A stretch of DNA of 64,000 nucleotides from Desulfobacteraceae bacterium. GTDB taxonomy: Bacteria; Desulfobacterota; Desulfobacteria; Desulfobacterales; Desulfobacteraceae. Positions 44,366-55,252 of this stretch are shown in pieces. The translations under genes were made by a program, and so were the position numbers. The notes beneath the pieces were generated by a model. That model was not told the origin of the DNA and ran no database searches. It was given only the letters and a program-made list of their open reading frames with translations. Every line of letters starts with the position of its first letter. The first letter of the stretch is position 1. Where the stretch lies: contig JADGFI010000009.1 in NCBI GenBank assembly GCA_016743945.1, positions 62,001 through 126,000 of the forward strand, in the 5' to 3' direction.

Positions 44366-47300
44366 TTACATTTTTTTTGTGTTATCTGAAAAGTCAGCGA
44401 GTAACTTGATTTCATTTTCAAGCACATCCATATGGCCTGGATTAATCCCAAGCGAATCGTTTTTACATGCAGCTTCAATGCCATGGGCTATTTGAGACAA
44501 TTTATCGGCTGTCAGGTTTGCCGCCCCCCCCTTGATGGAATGGCATTCTTGCCTGATAAAATCCATATCGCCCCGGCTGAGTGCCGACCGCATATTTTTT
44601 ATCTGTTTTTTTACAATTGCTATAAATTCTTCCAGCACCTCAAGAACAATTTCCCTGTTACCTTCAAACTCCTCAACAGCCCTGTCAAAATCCATGGGCG
44701 GATCAGTGAAACCGATATCTTCCCGAATATCAGCGAAAACTGTCGGAGTTTCCACATCAGGAAGCCCACTGGGACCGGCAGGACGGATCCATTTTTCAAC
44801 CATTTCCACCAGGACTTTTCTGCCAAGAGGCTTGGTGAGATAATCATCCATACCCGCTGCCAGGCACTTTTCCCGGTACCCTTTTATGGCATGGGCTGTC
44901 ATGGCAATTATCGGTACAAATTCAGCCGGTTCTTCATATTGGCCGGGGGTGAAATGACGTTTTGCCCGACGGTGTTTTTCAATTTCCCGGATTGCGGCTG
45001 TGGCTTCATAACCGTCCATTACCGGCATCTGTATGTCCATTAACACAAGATCATAAGCTGATGTTCTGAACGTATCCACGGCTTCATTGCCGTTTTGTGC
45101 AAGATCCACATGAAAACCGGCCCGCACAAGGTAGGCTAGGGCCACTTTCTGGTTGGTGGGATAATCCTCTGCCAGGAGAATCCGCCCCCCCGGCGAAAGT
45201 GAATCGGCCAGGGATGAGGACATTGGCAATTTCCCGCTGGTTTGCCTTTTTGACCCGGCACAGGGATTTAAAATTGACTCGATACTGGTAAAAAGCGCAT
45301 CTCGCCGGATGGGCTTGACCAGACAGCGGTCAACGCCCTGTTCTTTTAGTTTGTCTGTCCGGCTCCTCATTCCTACGGAAGTCAGCAAAATGATGGGAAT
45401 ATTTTCATTGCCATCCATTTTCCTGATCTTCAGGGCCAGGTCTGTGCCGCTTATTCCCGGCATCTGAAAATCACTCAGAACCAGATCAAAGGGGATCTTC
45501 TGCCCGGCATTTTCCCCTAAAACAGTTAACGCCTCTTCCGGGTCGCATGTTCCCTCTACCATACAGCCCCACGGCTTCAGGTACTCCGTAATTATGTACA
45601 GGTTCAGCGGAGTGTCATCCACCACCAATACCCGCAGACCCTGAAAAAACGCTAGGCGATCTTTCTTGTAGGAAGAATTTGCCTCCTGGTCCGGCTGTTT
45701 TTCAAAGGGAACCATAAACCAGAATTCAGATCCCCTGCCCGGCTCGCTCTTGACGCCTATTTTGCCGCCCATGAGTTCCACCAGCTGTTTTGAGATGGTG
45801 GTACCCAGGCCGGTCCCGCCGTACTTGCGAGTGGTTGAGCCATCTGCCTGGGTAAAGCTTTCAAATATGGCCGCCTGTTTATCATGGGGTATGCCGATCC
45901 CCGAGTCCTGGATGGAGAATAGAAGATGGTAAGTGTTATCCATCTTTTTTACCAATTTTCCACCCATATAAACTTGCCCTTCATGGGTGAATTTTAAGGC
46001 ATTACCTGCCAGGTTTGTCAGGATCTGCTTCAACTTGCCCGCATCCCCGACAAACCGGGCTGGTATTTTGGGAGACAGGAACGAGACAAACTCCAGTCCC
46101 TTTAGTTCAGCTCTGCGGGCAAAGCTGCCGGCAACCTCCTCCATGGTTTTCCGCAGATCAAAGGGGGTCAGGTCAAGCTCTGCCTTTCCCGCCTCTATCT
46201 TTGAAAAATCCAGTATATAATTAATGATTCCCAACAAAGAGCTGCCTTCGGTGTTTATGGTGGCTATAATCTGCTGTTGATCTTCATTAAGGTTTGTATC
46301 AAGGGCCAGATCGGCCATACCAAGAATCCCGTTCAAAGGCGTTCTTATTTCATGGCTCATGTTGGCAAGGAACTCGCTCTTGGCGAGGCTCGCAGCTTCT
46401 GCATCAATTTTTGCCCTTTCCAGGGCCTCATTGGCCTCATGCAGATCCTGGTAAGATTTCTGCCGTTCGGTTATATCGATAAATGCCTCTAAAAGCACCT
46501 CTTGGCCATCGATCATTATGGTGCGGACGCTTTTTAAAATCGGGATTTCTTTTTTATCTCTTGTTATGAGGACGCATTCTGACTGGTCAATCTCCTGATT
46601 CAAATCCAGAATGGGGCATTGCTCTGCCGGGCAGATGTTTGTGTGGCATAGTTTATTTTGAATCGGTTCAAAGGTTTCATACCCCATCATTTTAAGGGCG
46701 GCAGGGTTGGCCTGACGGATCATCCTGTCCTTACCCACAATCATGACGCCATAGGGAAGCGAGTCAAGAATGGTTTCCAGGATGGCCCGGGACTGCCTCA
46801 ATTCAATGGTCTGTTCTTTTACCTGCGCCTCAAGGTTGTCCCTGTGCCCGGCAAGCTTTTCCCTGGATTTAAACAAACTTTTGAGAACCTGATTAAAGGC
46901 CCGGGAAAGCTTCTGGAACTCTGAATATTTCATCTCATTTTCATTGAGAAAAACACGATCAGGCGAACTTGCCACGGCCAAAGCCTGGTCCACCATTATT
47001 TCAAGGGAGGTACTGACCTTACGGGCGATGATAAAAGAAAGAATAAGGGTAAGAACAAATATGCCGCTGCAAAGAGCCCCCAGCAGAACAATAAGGGAGG
47101 TCTTTTCATCATTGATATGGGCCGCAGATTCCGAGTAGATCAGGCCTGAAAATTTTTCCATGGGAACCCGAATATCCGGGGAAATGGAATCCCCCCCTTT
47201 TTCAAGTTCCCGGCTGGTTTGAATATTTATCAGTTTCCCATTGGCTTCTATTAACAGCCTTGCCTTGCCCTGGTTTGCAAATCGCTGCCAAAATTCCATA

Positions 47301-47839
47301 TCCATGGAAATATCATACAGGGCATAGGCGGTTCCAAGGCGGTCTGCTTTTCTCGTGATGGGAATGGAAAAAAAAGCGATAAATTTTTTGTCGGCAGCTT
47401 GATGGAATCTGGATAAGGGCTGTTTCAGATGGCTGTCTAAATTGTCAATATCCAAAACAAAGGCCTTTAAATAGTCGGGCAATTCAGGAATAAATCGGTT
47501 TTCCTTCCTGTCAAAAATCGTATAAAAAGCGCTGTCTGATGATGAATACTGCCGTTCAACCACCTCCTGGAGCTGGTTTTGAATTCCAAGCATCAGGCCG
47601 ACCCGTATGGAGTTATCCAGGCTCATGATCTTGAGCTGGGTCTGGATATGATTCATCCGGTCATGCAGCTCCATACTCATATTGCTCCCATGGACCTTTA
47701 TGGCCTGGATGTACTCCCGGGTGATGCTGCTGCTGAGAATGCTGTATAAAATGCCCACCACAAGGGACAGGGACAGGATCATAAAAACAGCCAGCACCGA
47801 GGCGATAAAATTTGAAAACTTTTTTTTCTTTACCGTCAT
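44366..47839 (-). CDS. BarA-like hybrid sensor histidine kinase with two receivers and Hpt
   Basis: Membrane sensor kinase of 1157 residues. Two membrane helices (about 12-36 and 247-272) flank a periplasmic domain of about 210 residues; HAMP and a PAS domain (about 355-460) follow. HisKA carries His496 in [12 protein letters not shown], followed by HATPase motifs (NLAGNALKF and GTGLG). Two receivers have LSDFQMPG and LMDIQMP phosphoacceptor Asp, and Hpt has [10 protein letters not shown]. It lies 34 bp after an ABC-type binding protein gene and 12 bp before the HD-GYP regulator. Confidence 0.92.
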   Translation of the reverse strand: MTVKKKKFSNFIASVLAVFMILSLSLVVGILYSILSSSITREYIQAIKVHGSNMSMELHDRMNHIQTQLKIMSLDNSIRVGLMLGIQNQLQEVVERQYSSSDSAFYTIFDRKENRFIPELPDYLKAFVLDIDNLDSHLKQPLSRFHQAADKKFIAFFSIPITRKADRLGTAYALYDISMDMEFWQRFANQGKARLLIEANGKLINIQTSRELEKGGDSISPDIRVPMEKFSGLIYSESAAHINDEKTSLIVLLGALCSGIFVLTLILSFIIARKVSTSLEIMVDQALAVASSPDRVFLNENEMKYSEFQKLSRAFNQVLKSLFKSREKLAGHRDNLEAQVKEQTIELRQSRAILETILDSLPYGVMIVGKDRMIRQANPAALKMMGYETFEPIQNKLCHTNICPAEQCPILDLNQEIDQSECVLITRDKKEIPILKSVRTIMIDGQEVLLEAFIDITERQKSYQDLHEANEALERAKIDAEAASLAKSEFLANMSHEIRTPLNGILGMADLALDTNLNEDQQQIIATINTEGSSLLGIINYILDFSKIEAGKAELDLTPFDLRKTMEEVAGSFARRAELKGLEFVSFLSPKIPARFVGDAGKLKQILTNLAGNALKFTHEGQVYMGGKLVKKMDNTYHLLFSIQDSGIGIPHDKQAAIFESFTQADGSTTRKYGGTGLGTTISKQLVELMGGKIGVKSEPGRGSEFWFMVPFEKQPDQEANSSYKKDRLAFFQGLRVLVVDDTPLNLYIITEYLKPWGCMVEGTCDPEEALTVLGENAGQKIPFDLVLSDFQMPGISGTDLALKIRKMDGNENIPIILLTSVGMRSRTDKLKEQGVDRCLVKPIRRDALFTSIESILNPCAGSKRQTSGKLPMSSSLADSLSPGGRILLAEDYPTNQKVALAYLVRAGFHVDLAQNGNEAVDTFRTSAYDLVLMDIQMPVMDGYEATAAIREIEKHRRAKRHFTPGQYEEPAEFVPIIAMTAHAIKGYREKCLAAGMDDYLTKPLGRKVLVEMVEKWIRPAGPSGLPDVETPTVFADIREDIGFTDPPMDFDRAVEEFEGNREIVLEVLEEFIAIVKKQIKNMRSALSRGDMDFIRQECHSIKGGAANLTADKLSQIAHGIEAACKNDSLGINPGHMDVLENEIKLLADFSDNTKKM

Positions 47840-47873
47840 TTAAATTAATCCCCTGCCCAATCTAATCAACAAT

Positions 47874-48938
47874 CTATTCAACAATCAGATCATCGGCCGC
47901 CATCAAAATATCCGAAGGAATGGTGATCCCCAGCTGACTGGCCCGTTTCAGGTTAAACACAAGTGCAAACTTTCTGGCGTCCTCCAGGGGAATTGAGCCG
48001 GCCTTTTCCCCTTTAAAAATTCTGGAAACCATCTTGCCCACCTGCACTCCCATGGCACGAAAATCAACTGCGGCACCGCCGAAAAGGCCCATTCTGGCAA
48101 AGGCATAATTTAGAGGGATCTCGGGCTTTTTTGAGTTTTCAGTTGTCCAGGCGAATATTTCCGGGGCAGTATAGGTTTTGCCCTTTCTGTCCTTGAGCAT
48201 CAGGACCGCAGGATAGATAGCTCCCACCAAAGGATCCTTGTTGGTTGAAAAAATTTCCGCCTGGTATTCCTCCCATCCGCCTATGGTTTTCATTTCCCAT
48301 GAACAGGAAACCGCCTCCCCACCCAGCTCCAATTCGATCTGCCTGGCAATGGCACTTCCCGTTGGGGAAGTATCAACAAAAATCTTTACCTTCTCAAGGG
48401 GCAGAAGGGTGGCATGAACCCTGATGGCATCACTGATATGAAGTTTTTCATATACACCGGTAACATTATGCCCGGGGTTTAACCTGGACAAAATACAGGG
48501 GATCATCTTATCATACGCTTCAGGCTGCCCGTTCAATCCGGAAAAAACAATGAAAACAGGGGTGTCGACAAGCTTTAGGGCCACTTCTCTGAATGCATTG
48601 TCATCCAGGGTTACAAGTACCTGCGGGCGAAACAAACTAATTTCTTCCAACGCTTTCCCGGCCTGGGCGTGGATCAAATCCGGTGTATTATTTTTTCTTT
48701 TGGTGTCCATATAATAAGCGCGAATCTCAAAATCCGTCCCTTCCTTAAACCCCGCACTTTTGAGAGCCGAAATCACACCGTCATGTTGCGGCTGCCCGCA
48801 TACATGGTTGTGTTCATAGCTGTGGAGAATGAAGATACGATAGGGCTTTTCCGATGCTGCCAGAACTGTTACTGTGAAAAAAGAGAAGAAGAAGGCTGAA
48901 ATCAATGTTATCCCTAGCGTCTGTGTCCAAAACTTCAT
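47874..48938 (-). CDS. ABC transporter substrate-binding (ABC_sub_bind) protein
   Basis: Periplasmic binding protein of the ABC_sub_bind (DUF534/TrpX-like) family. A signal peptide is present (TLGITLISAFFFSFFTVTVL, cleavage at AASEKPYRIF). IFVDTSPTGSAIARQIE and VGKMVSRIFKGEKAGSIP belong to the two lobes. ATG 48938 with GGGAGG just upstream is preferred over the frame start at 48950. It has no permease or ATPase alongside; it is upstream of a hybrid kinase whose sensor domain may read it. Confidence 0.85.
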   Translation of the reverse strand: MKFWTQTLGITLISAFFFSFFTVTVLAASEKPYRIFILHSYEHNHVCGQPQHDGVISALKSAGFKEGTDFEIRAYYMDTKRKNNTPDLIHAQAGKALEEISLFRPQVLVTLDDNAFREVALKLVDTPVFIVFSGLNGQPEAYDKMIPCILSRLNPGHNVTGVYEKLHISDAIRVHATLLPLEKVKIFVDTSPTGSAIARQIELELGGEAVSCSWEMKTIGGWEEYQAEIFSTNKDPLVGAIYPAVLMLKDRKGKTYTAPEIFAWTTENSKKPEIPLNYAFARMGLFGGAAVDFRAMGVQVGKMVSRIFKGEKAGSIPLEDARKFALVFNLKRASQLGITIPSDILMAADDLIVE

Positions 48939-49218
48939 ACTGCCTCCCATCTAAAAGTCTTTTGACATATCACAATTCGCCGGTTTTGTAATGGCGATTG
49001 GAAAAGTATTTCAGGCCGGAAATTAAAGAAAGGGTCTTTATGAATTTTTCAAAAAGAAAAAGCCCTCAAAAATTATCCCGGGACTTTCTCTTTTCATATT
49101 TGATTAATTATTTACAATTTACCTCCATCCTCTTTTTCCGCAGTCTTATTCTCGGATTCCATTTTACATGCGGTTTAACAGCAAAACCGAGAAACCGGAA
49201 TACCGGCAACTCAGAGGC

Positions 49219-52200
49219 TCACCGGGATTTTCCCAGATAATAAAGGAATGACTCCATCTTGATTCTGTCGTTTTCATTTTGGTTTCCATCAAAAGTCAAA
49301 TTTAGTACAGGTGTTTTACCATTAAATCTTCCATGAAAAAGATTTAAAGATATGCTTGTATTCTCATACATGGAGGCTACAGTTATGACTCCGTCTATAT
49401 TTTCAAGATCCCCGAGGATTTTTGATTCCCTGTACCTGCCATTGCTGCCTGCATAAAATCCAAGTGTTTTATCTGCAATGGCAATGAGTTTGTCCAAGTC
49501 CTTTGCAAAGGGACTTTCACCGAAAAGACATTGGTCTATGCTCCTGGAATAATCCTTTAACCTGTCAAGCCTTGTTTTAAGTTCAGCCCTTTTTTGTTTT
49601 CCGTTCTGGTCTGCATAATCCTGCCATAACACTAGCATATATTCACTAAGGGGAGCCCGGACCACCCTGTGCCCCTTCTCTTCAAGTTTACTGAGACTAT
49701 GGTTGTTTAAAAAATCATTGAACAGGACTAAAGGCTCGCCCATGGCAAAAATTCTTTTGTCAAAATCAAGGGATTTTATCCCGTCGTAAACATCCCTGGC
49801 CAGAACTTTCAAACTCTCTATTGATAAGCGGTGGTCTTTTATAAGATCAGTTATTAAACCCAGGTACTTTTCCCTTAGGTTTTTTGGTGCCAAACTAACC
49901 ATATCCCCTGCTATCAAAGCCAGATATACTGACTCCAGATTTTTAGGATCATTGACAAACAGATCCTCCATAAAAGGAGAGAGAATATCCACATGGCCAA
50001 ATTCGCTTTCATCAAGTTTTGTCCTGATAAAACGGCTGTACTGACCGTCAACTTCAGCCCCTTCTGTCTGGGGTATAAAAAATGCAATATCCTGATTTTG
50101 GTCAAATTTGTCAAGATGGTGCAACACATCGCCCAACAGAGCTGTCAGGGAAAAATATTCATTGGTTCTGGTGTGCTGCCTTCCCATATCAAGGGAACTT
50201 CTGGTTGTTGGAGGTAAAACCCTGGCATCCACCCCCTTTGTCATTAATATTTGCCTGAAAATCTCAGAATACGGATAGAGATTCGGTAAATAAAGGGGGG
50301 AACTTAGATTTAATTGAGCGAGGCTTTTTTTAATTTTCACCTCTTTGTAGACAATCTTTTTTTGATAATGGTTCACGGGTTCGGCCTTTTTGACAATTGA
50401 CCCGGAAAGGCTGTTTACAAAGGCTTCAATTCGTGTTGTGACGCCGACATCCGAGGAGTGCTCATCCACTTCGATATTCAAAAAAGGTTTGTCACCCATA
50501 ATCTGGCTGAAAAAATGGGAAACCACCGAGTCCGGACCGCAGCCGTGGTGGGTCAATAAAACAGCATACATGTTGGGATGTTCTTTTATTAAATATGCCG
50601 GTTCAAGAATATGCTGGGCAAAGGGCCAGTACATGTTTGGGTGTTCGACAAAAATATTTCCCTCCGGCAGATCAAAAAAACTGATTGTCTTATATCCCAT
50701 TTTATTTAGTTTACCCGGGATGCCCAGGTTCAAAACAGGATCTGCGACCCCATAGATCTTTGAAACCATAACAAAAACTTTTTCTTCAGGCTTTATGCCC
50801 GCCATGATCTTTTTTGAATTTTCCTGAAGTCTTAGTTCAAACTGTTGAAACGCCTTCATGCTCTTTTTAAGGGCATTGATCGTCTCTTCCCTGGTCTTTC
50901 CAAGTTTGTCCCCCAAACCTGCAAAACTATCCATCATAAATTTTTCGCCCTGGTTAAAAGCAATGGTCGGGGCCAATAATGTAATCCCGGTTTTTTCAAG
51001 ATCCATGGCCTGGTTGATCATTTTAAATGCAAGCTGCATATAGGCACAGCCATAATTCTGCCGTGACTGAGATCCGGGATGATTTACCGTATACAGATCC
51101 GGGAAAAAGATATAATCCACTCGTTTGGCAACCAGCTTTGCAACATGTCCGTTGATCAGCTTTACCGGATAGCATGTTTCATCCAGGGCGTATTTTTGGG
51201 CAAGCCCGATGGTCTCTTCATTGCTGGGATCCGACATGATGACGTTAAACCCGAGGGTTTTAAAAAAAGTATTAAACATGGAAAACATCCCAAAGGTAAA
51301 CAAAGCCCTTGGCAGCCCCACGGTCTCTTTAGCCGGATCAATCTGGCCGTCATAATTTTTGAATATAAGCGTTTCAATGTTTTTATTAAATTCATCTCCC
51401 CGAGAGGGGGCGTCATTTGCATGCCCATCTGCCAAGCCTGCTTTACCATGGGTTTCAATGTCAAAACCCTTGAAGGAACTTTCATTATCTTTCATGGACT
51501 CCCTGGCCAGAATCCCGGCTCCAAATGCTCCGGTTACACTAAAAAAAGGCGGAATTATGATCTTTTTTCCAAGAAGCGCCCTAAAGGCATTTATTACCCC
51601 CTGGTTATGGGCAAGCCCACCCTGGAAAAATATCTTTTTCCCGATTTTTTTCTGGCCTACAACCCTGTTAATATAATTTTTAACAATGGAATAGCAGAGC
51701 CCTGAAACAATATCATCTGTTCTGGCTCCCTGGGAAAGATGTGATGCAACGGTTGTCTCGATAAAAACAGTACACCGTTCTCCCAGGCTGATCGGGTGAT
51801 TGCTTGAAAGGGCAATGTCACCAAATGAGGTGATGGGTATTTTAAATTTTTTAGCCTGCTCTTCGATGAAAGATCCCGTGCCGGCCGCACAAACTTTATT
51901 CATCTGAAAATCTATCACCCTGCTGTTTTTAATACTGATAAACTTTGAATCCTGTCCCCCGATTTCAAATATGGTATCAACATCAGGGTCAATTGTGACA
52001 GCTGCTTTTGCCTGGGCAGTAATCTCATCCTTTACACAATCCGCCCCCACAAGTCTTGCAGTGAGATATCGGCCCGAACCTGTCACGCCAACGCCAAGTA
52101 TCTTGATTTTATGGCCCCACTCCTCCTTCAACTCCTTTAGCCCCTGTTTTACTGCCCTAACCGGGTCACCATTGGTTCTCAGATATCTGTGGGAAACAAT

Positions 52201-53205
52201 ATTGTCATCTTTATCACTGAGTACCAAATTGGTACTTGTGGACCCCACATCAATGCCCATATAACATTCCCCGCCCCCATGGGCACTGTATTGATGAAGG
52301 TTAAGGCTGTCATTCCTGCCAAAGGAAATCAAGGGAGGCAGGCTGATCATCTCCTGATTATTCGAATTATCCTTGAAAAATTCCAGGCTGGCCAGTATTT
52401 TTTCAAGGTCAATTTTCATTTGCCCTTCCCTGGCGAGCATAGCCGCCCCCGCCGCCCCGATACAGCTAAAATGTTCGGGAATGATCAACTCCCCATCCTT
52501 TAAATCCAGCAGATCTTTGAGTGCAGTTAATATCCCCTGGTTGTTGGCTACCCCGCCCAGGAACAGGATGGGTTTTTCCACGGTTAGTTTTTTCATTACC
52601 CCGACCCAATAATTTCTCACCACAGCATAGGCCAGGCCAAGCAAAATATCTTCAACCGGCACCCCTTCCTGCTGGTGGTGGGTAATATCGGTTTTGGCAA
52701 ACACAGAGCATCTTCCGGCTATCCTCGGAATGGAGGTGGCCCTTGCCGCATAGGCCGAGTAGTCTTCCAGGTTCATATTAAGTCTTGATACCTGTTCCTC
52801 CAGGAAAGAACCGGTTCCGGCGGAACAATTTGAATTCATGGAGATTTTTATCCCTGATTTGTCCCTGGTGTTCATACCCACAATGTATTTGGCGCCCTGG
52901 GCACCGATCTCCATAATGGATTTAATATTTCTTTGCCCCGGGGTGCTGCCTTCGACAATGGCCGTGACTTCGTTAACCGTCTCAACTCCTTTGCCGATAA
53001 AAAATTCACTTCCAGTGCCGGTAACACTTCCAAATTCAATGGACTTGGATTCATAATTTTCAAGCACCTCCCCAAGGTGAATTTCCAGGGTTTCCTTGAT
53101 TTTACCCCGGTGAAGACTATACTTGGTGTAATGAATTTTATTCTTTTCATCTGTCAGTGCGGTTTTAACTGCCGAATAGCCGATATCAATACCCAGGCTG
53201 TACAT
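49219..53205 (-). CDS. Double acyl-CoA dehydratase activase (BadF/BcrA-type) with C-terminal HgdB-like region
   Basis: A 1328-residue cytoplasmic ATP- and iron-sulfur-dependent activase. It has two ASKHA activase modules: the first (about 1-270) with GIDIGYSAVK and Cys127 in NCSAGTGSF, the second (about 312-580) with GIDVGSTSTNLV and Cys near residue 438 in CAAGTGSF; these Cys coordinate the 4Fe4S cluster between subunits. A DUF2229-type region follows (about 640-880), then a C-terminal HgdB-related domain. The related enzymes activate 2-hydroxyacyl-CoA dehydratases or reduce benzoyl-CoA; no such dehydratase subunits are nearby, so this fused form may act alone on an unknown substrate. Confidence 0.87.
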   Translation of the reverse strand: MYSLGIDIGYSAVKTALTDEKNKIHYTKYSLHRGKIKETLEIHLGEVLENYESKSIEFGSVTGTGSEFFIGKGVETVNEVTAIVEGSTPGQRNIKSIMEIGAQGAKYIVGMNTRDKSGIKISMNSNCSAGTGSFLEEQVSRLNMNLEDYSAYAARATSIPRIAGRCSVFAKTDITHHQQEGVPVEDILLGLAYAVVRNYWVGVMKKLTVEKPILFLGGVANNQGILTALKDLLDLKDGELIIPEHFSCIGAAGAAMLAREGQMKIDLEKILASLEFFKDNSNNQEMISLPPLISFGRNDSLNLHQYSAHGGGECYMGIDVGSTSTNLVLSDKDDNIVSHRYLRTNGDPVRAVKQGLKELKEEWGHKIKILGVGVTGSGRYLTARLVGADCVKDEITAQAKAAVTIDPDVDTIFEIGGQDSKFISIKNSRVIDFQMNKVCAAGTGSFIEEQAKKFKIPITSFGDIALSSNHPISLGERCTVFIETTVASHLSQGARTDDIVSGLCYSIVKNYINRVVGQKKIGKKIFFQGGLAHNQGVINAFRALLGKKIIIPPFFSVTGAFGAGILARESMKDNESSFKGFDIETHGKAGLADGHANDAPSRGDEFNKNIETLIFKNYDGQIDPAKETVGLPRALFTFGMFSMFNTFFKTLGFNVIMSDPSNEETIGLAQKYALDETCYPVKLINGHVAKLVAKRVDYIFFPDLYTVNHPGSQSRQNYGCAYMQLAFKMINQAMDLEKTGITLLAPTIAFNQGEKFMMDSFAGLGDKLGKTREETINALKKSMKAFQQFELRLQENSKKIMAGIKPEEKVFVMVSKIYGVADPVLNLGIPGKLNKMGYKTISFFDLPEGNIFVEHPNMYWPFAQHILEPAYLIKEHPNMYAVLLTHHGCGPDSVVSHFFSQIMGDKPFLNIEVDEHSSDVGVTTRIEAFVNSLSGSIVKKAEPVNHYQKKIVYKEVKIKKSLAQLNLSSPLYLPNLYPYSEIFRQILMTKGVDARVLPPTTRSSLDMGRQHTRTNEYFSLTALLGDVLHHLDKFDQNQDIAFFIPQTEGAEVDGQYSRFIRTKLDESEFGHVDILSPFMEDLFVNDPKNLESVYLALIAGDMVSLAPKNLREKYLGLITDLIKDHRLSIESLKVLARDVYDGIKSLDFDKRIFAMGEPLVLFNDFLNNHSLSKLEEKGHRVVRAPLSEYMLVLWQDYADQNGKQKRAELKTRLDRLKDYSRSIDQCLFGESPFAKDLDKLIAIADKTLGFYAGSNGRYRESKILGDLENIDGVITVASMYENTSISLNLFHGRFNGKTPVLNLTFDGNQNENDRIKMESFLYYLGKSR

Positions 53206-53501
53206 ATATCCCTCCTGTTGACCTTCTTATATTTATTATAAATTTTCCAAAGGATGCGGTTCCACAGACCCTCTTTAAAAATAATTTTATGGTCCACATG
53301 GAAAATACCCTTATGATAAAATGTATGGATATCCCAACATATTTTTTTTTTCTACCCGTCCCCGCTCTTTTTTTGCCCGACCCGCCCCCTGGCACAAAGC
53401 ATTGGCATGGTTTTCACTTTCCGGGTTAAAAAAAAACGGCCAGGAGCAGAAATAATCAATAAAAAACAATATCCTGCCGCTAACAACATTTATTAATCAT
53501 G

Positions 53502-53530
53502 GCGGTATTAATGCGCCTGCTCGATACCGC
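53502..53530. promoter_or_regulatory. Inverted repeat before the first locus methyltransferase
   Basis: GCGGTAT (53502-53508) and ATACCGC (53524-53530) form a perfect 7-bp dyad with a 15-base centre, directly upstream of the GGAG site and ATG at 53551. Candidate operator or leader hairpin. The rest of the 53206-53550 gap is low-complexity T- and A-rich DNA with no gene. Confidence 0.4.
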
Positions 53531-53550
53531 TTAAAAATTGGAGAAAATCT

Positions 53551-54171
53551 ATGAAAAGCAAAGAAGAGATATTAAAGGAAAGCCAAACAAGAAAACATTG
53601 CAAGCAAAAACATGGTCATAATGGACAGGGACCAAGCAGTTTTTGGATGCACGACCCGGAATTTGTTTTTAATGAACTTAAAATTAAAAATGGGGACAGG
53701 GTTCTTGACCTGGGCTGCGGTGCAGGCGATTATTCGATTAAAGCATCCGGTATTGTTGGGAACTCGGGTCTTGTGGTTGCACTGGACCACTGGCCTTCCA
53801 CCATAGATGCTTTAAAAAAATCAACCAAATCCCAGGGATTGACAAACATCAAGCCCATGGTCGCAAATCTCCTTGGGCCCCTGCCATTTGCGGACAATGA
53901 TATAGATATCTGCCTGATATTTACTGTATTGCATATATTTGATATTCCAAAACAAGGTAGTCAAATATATAAAGAGGTGGGTCGCGTTTTAAAAACAGGC
54001 GGACGCATGGCAATCATTGAGTGTAAAAAAGAAGAGATGCCCTTTGGCCCGCCCATGCATATGCGACTTTCCCCGGAGGATGTGCAATTGTCATTAAAGG
54101 ATTCCGGGTTTAAAAAAACAGGTATTACCGATCTTGGATATAATTATCTGATTCAGTTTGTCCGGGAATAG
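53551..54171 (+). CDS. Class I SAM-dependent methyltransferase (UbiE/ArsM-like)
   Basis: A 206-residue class I methyltransferase. Motif I is VLDLGCGAGDYSI with the acidic LDHWPS after strand 2, and the motif IV region is DNDIDICLIFTVLH. The N-terminus is basic (SQTRKHCKQKHGHNGQGPSS). It is the first plus-strand gene of a locus with an AraC regulator, MFS permease and TonB receptor; 79 bp separate it from the AraC gene. Substrate unknown; metal, metalloid or small-molecule O/S-methylation are options. Confidence 0.82.
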   Translation: MKSKEEILKESQTRKHCKQKHGHNGQGPSSFWMHDPEFVFNELKIKNGDRVLDLGCGAGDYSIKASGIVGNSGLVVALDHWPSTIDALKKSTKSQGLTNIKPMVANLLGPLPFADNDIDICLIFTVLHIFDIPKQGSQIYKEVGRVLKTGGRMAIIECKKEEMPFGPPMHMRLSPEDVQLSLKDSGFKKTGITDLGYNYLIQFVRE

Positions 54172-54250
54172 GTAGTGATACAGAACCATGACGGCAATTA
54201 TTTTTTGAGAAAGCCCTTAAGTGACTATAATTATAAAATAGAGAGAGGCA

Positions 54251-55252
54251 ATGCATACAAAGGAAAATAACAGGCTGTTTGTTTTTGAAAACATCCCCGG
54301 ATGTTTTCAAAATGATATCCCCGGGTTTGAACAAAAGGTCCGACAGGAAATGAGTATCAGGCCCGGCCTCTGGTTGAGTAAAATCAATTTCTCTCCACAA
54401 CAGGAGATTCATATGAAATACAAGAGGAAATATCCGGTTGTGGATTTTGGTTTTGTTATCTCCGGGGATATAAAAAAAAATATTGAAAAAAATCCTCCCA
54501 CCTCAAAAGAGCTGCACGTTAAAAGCGGCATAAGCGGTGTCCAATATGCCAGGGACCAGGAAGGACAATTTGTTATCAATCCTGAAAAAAAACAGCAGAT
54601 ACTCCACATCCATGCAAGCCTCCCCTTTATGAAGGGGTTATTGGAAAATGAATATTCTATTTTACCATCTTACTTTAAATCACTCCTTGAAGATGGGGTG
54701 CAAAATAATTTTTCCAACAGCAACCCCATGTCGCCCGACATACAGGCTGTGGTTTATCAGATTCTAAACTCTTCAAGTAACGCTATCCCGTGGCATCTTT
54801 ATCTTGAAGGCAAAATTTTGGAACTGCTTTCCCTGAATCTTGCAGCATTGAGCATCAACCATACAAAGCCAGACGGTATTCTTCTGAATCCTGAAGAAAA
54901 ACAAAAAATTACCATGGTAAAAGAAATCCTGGTCAAAGATTTATATTCCCCCCCCACCCTGCAACATCTTTCCTCCACGGCAGGATTAAGTGTCAATAAG
55001 CTTCAGGCAGGATTCCGTGAGATTTACGGAAAAAGCGTATTTAATTATCTCAGGGAACATAAGATGCAGACAGCAAGGGGACTTCTGGACAAAAGCCAGA
55101 CAAATGTCAGTGAAACAGCATGGCGCGTTGGTTATACCAATGTCAGTCATTTTGGATCTGCCTTTAAAAAAAGATTCGGCATCCTGCCAAAACAGTATTT
55201 AAAAGAGTCATTAAAAAATCAAAGGTCCTGCCCTGGCAGCATTGAAAAATGA
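54251..55252 (+). CDS. AraC-family regulator, PchR/YbtA-like
   Basis: A 333-residue AraC regulator. The C-terminal double helix-turn-helix is canonical (PPTLQHLSSTAGLSVNKLQA, then GYTNVSHFGSAFKKRFG). The N-terminal half (about 240 residues) matches the length and layout of siderophore-sensing regulators such as PchR. It ends 4 bp into the next methyltransferase gene, so the two are translationally coupled. The likely targets are the TonB and MFS genes downstream; the ligand may be a siderophore-type chelate. Confidence 0.87.
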   Translation: MHTKENNRLFVFENIPGCFQNDIPGFEQKVRQEMSIRPGLWLSKINFSPQQEIHMKYKRKYPVVDFGFVISGDIKKNIEKNPPTSKELHVKSGISGVQYARDQEGQFVINPEKKQQILHIHASLPFMKGLLENEYSILPSYFKSLLEDGVQNNFSNSNPMSPDIQAVVYQILNSSSNAIPWHLYLEGKILELLSLNLAALSINHTKPDGILLNPEEKQKITMVKEILVKDLYSPPTLQHLSSTAGLSVNKLQAGFREIYGKSVFNYLREHKMQTARGLLDKSQTNVSETAWRVGYTNVSHFGSAFKKRFGILPKQYLKESLKNQRSCPGSIEK

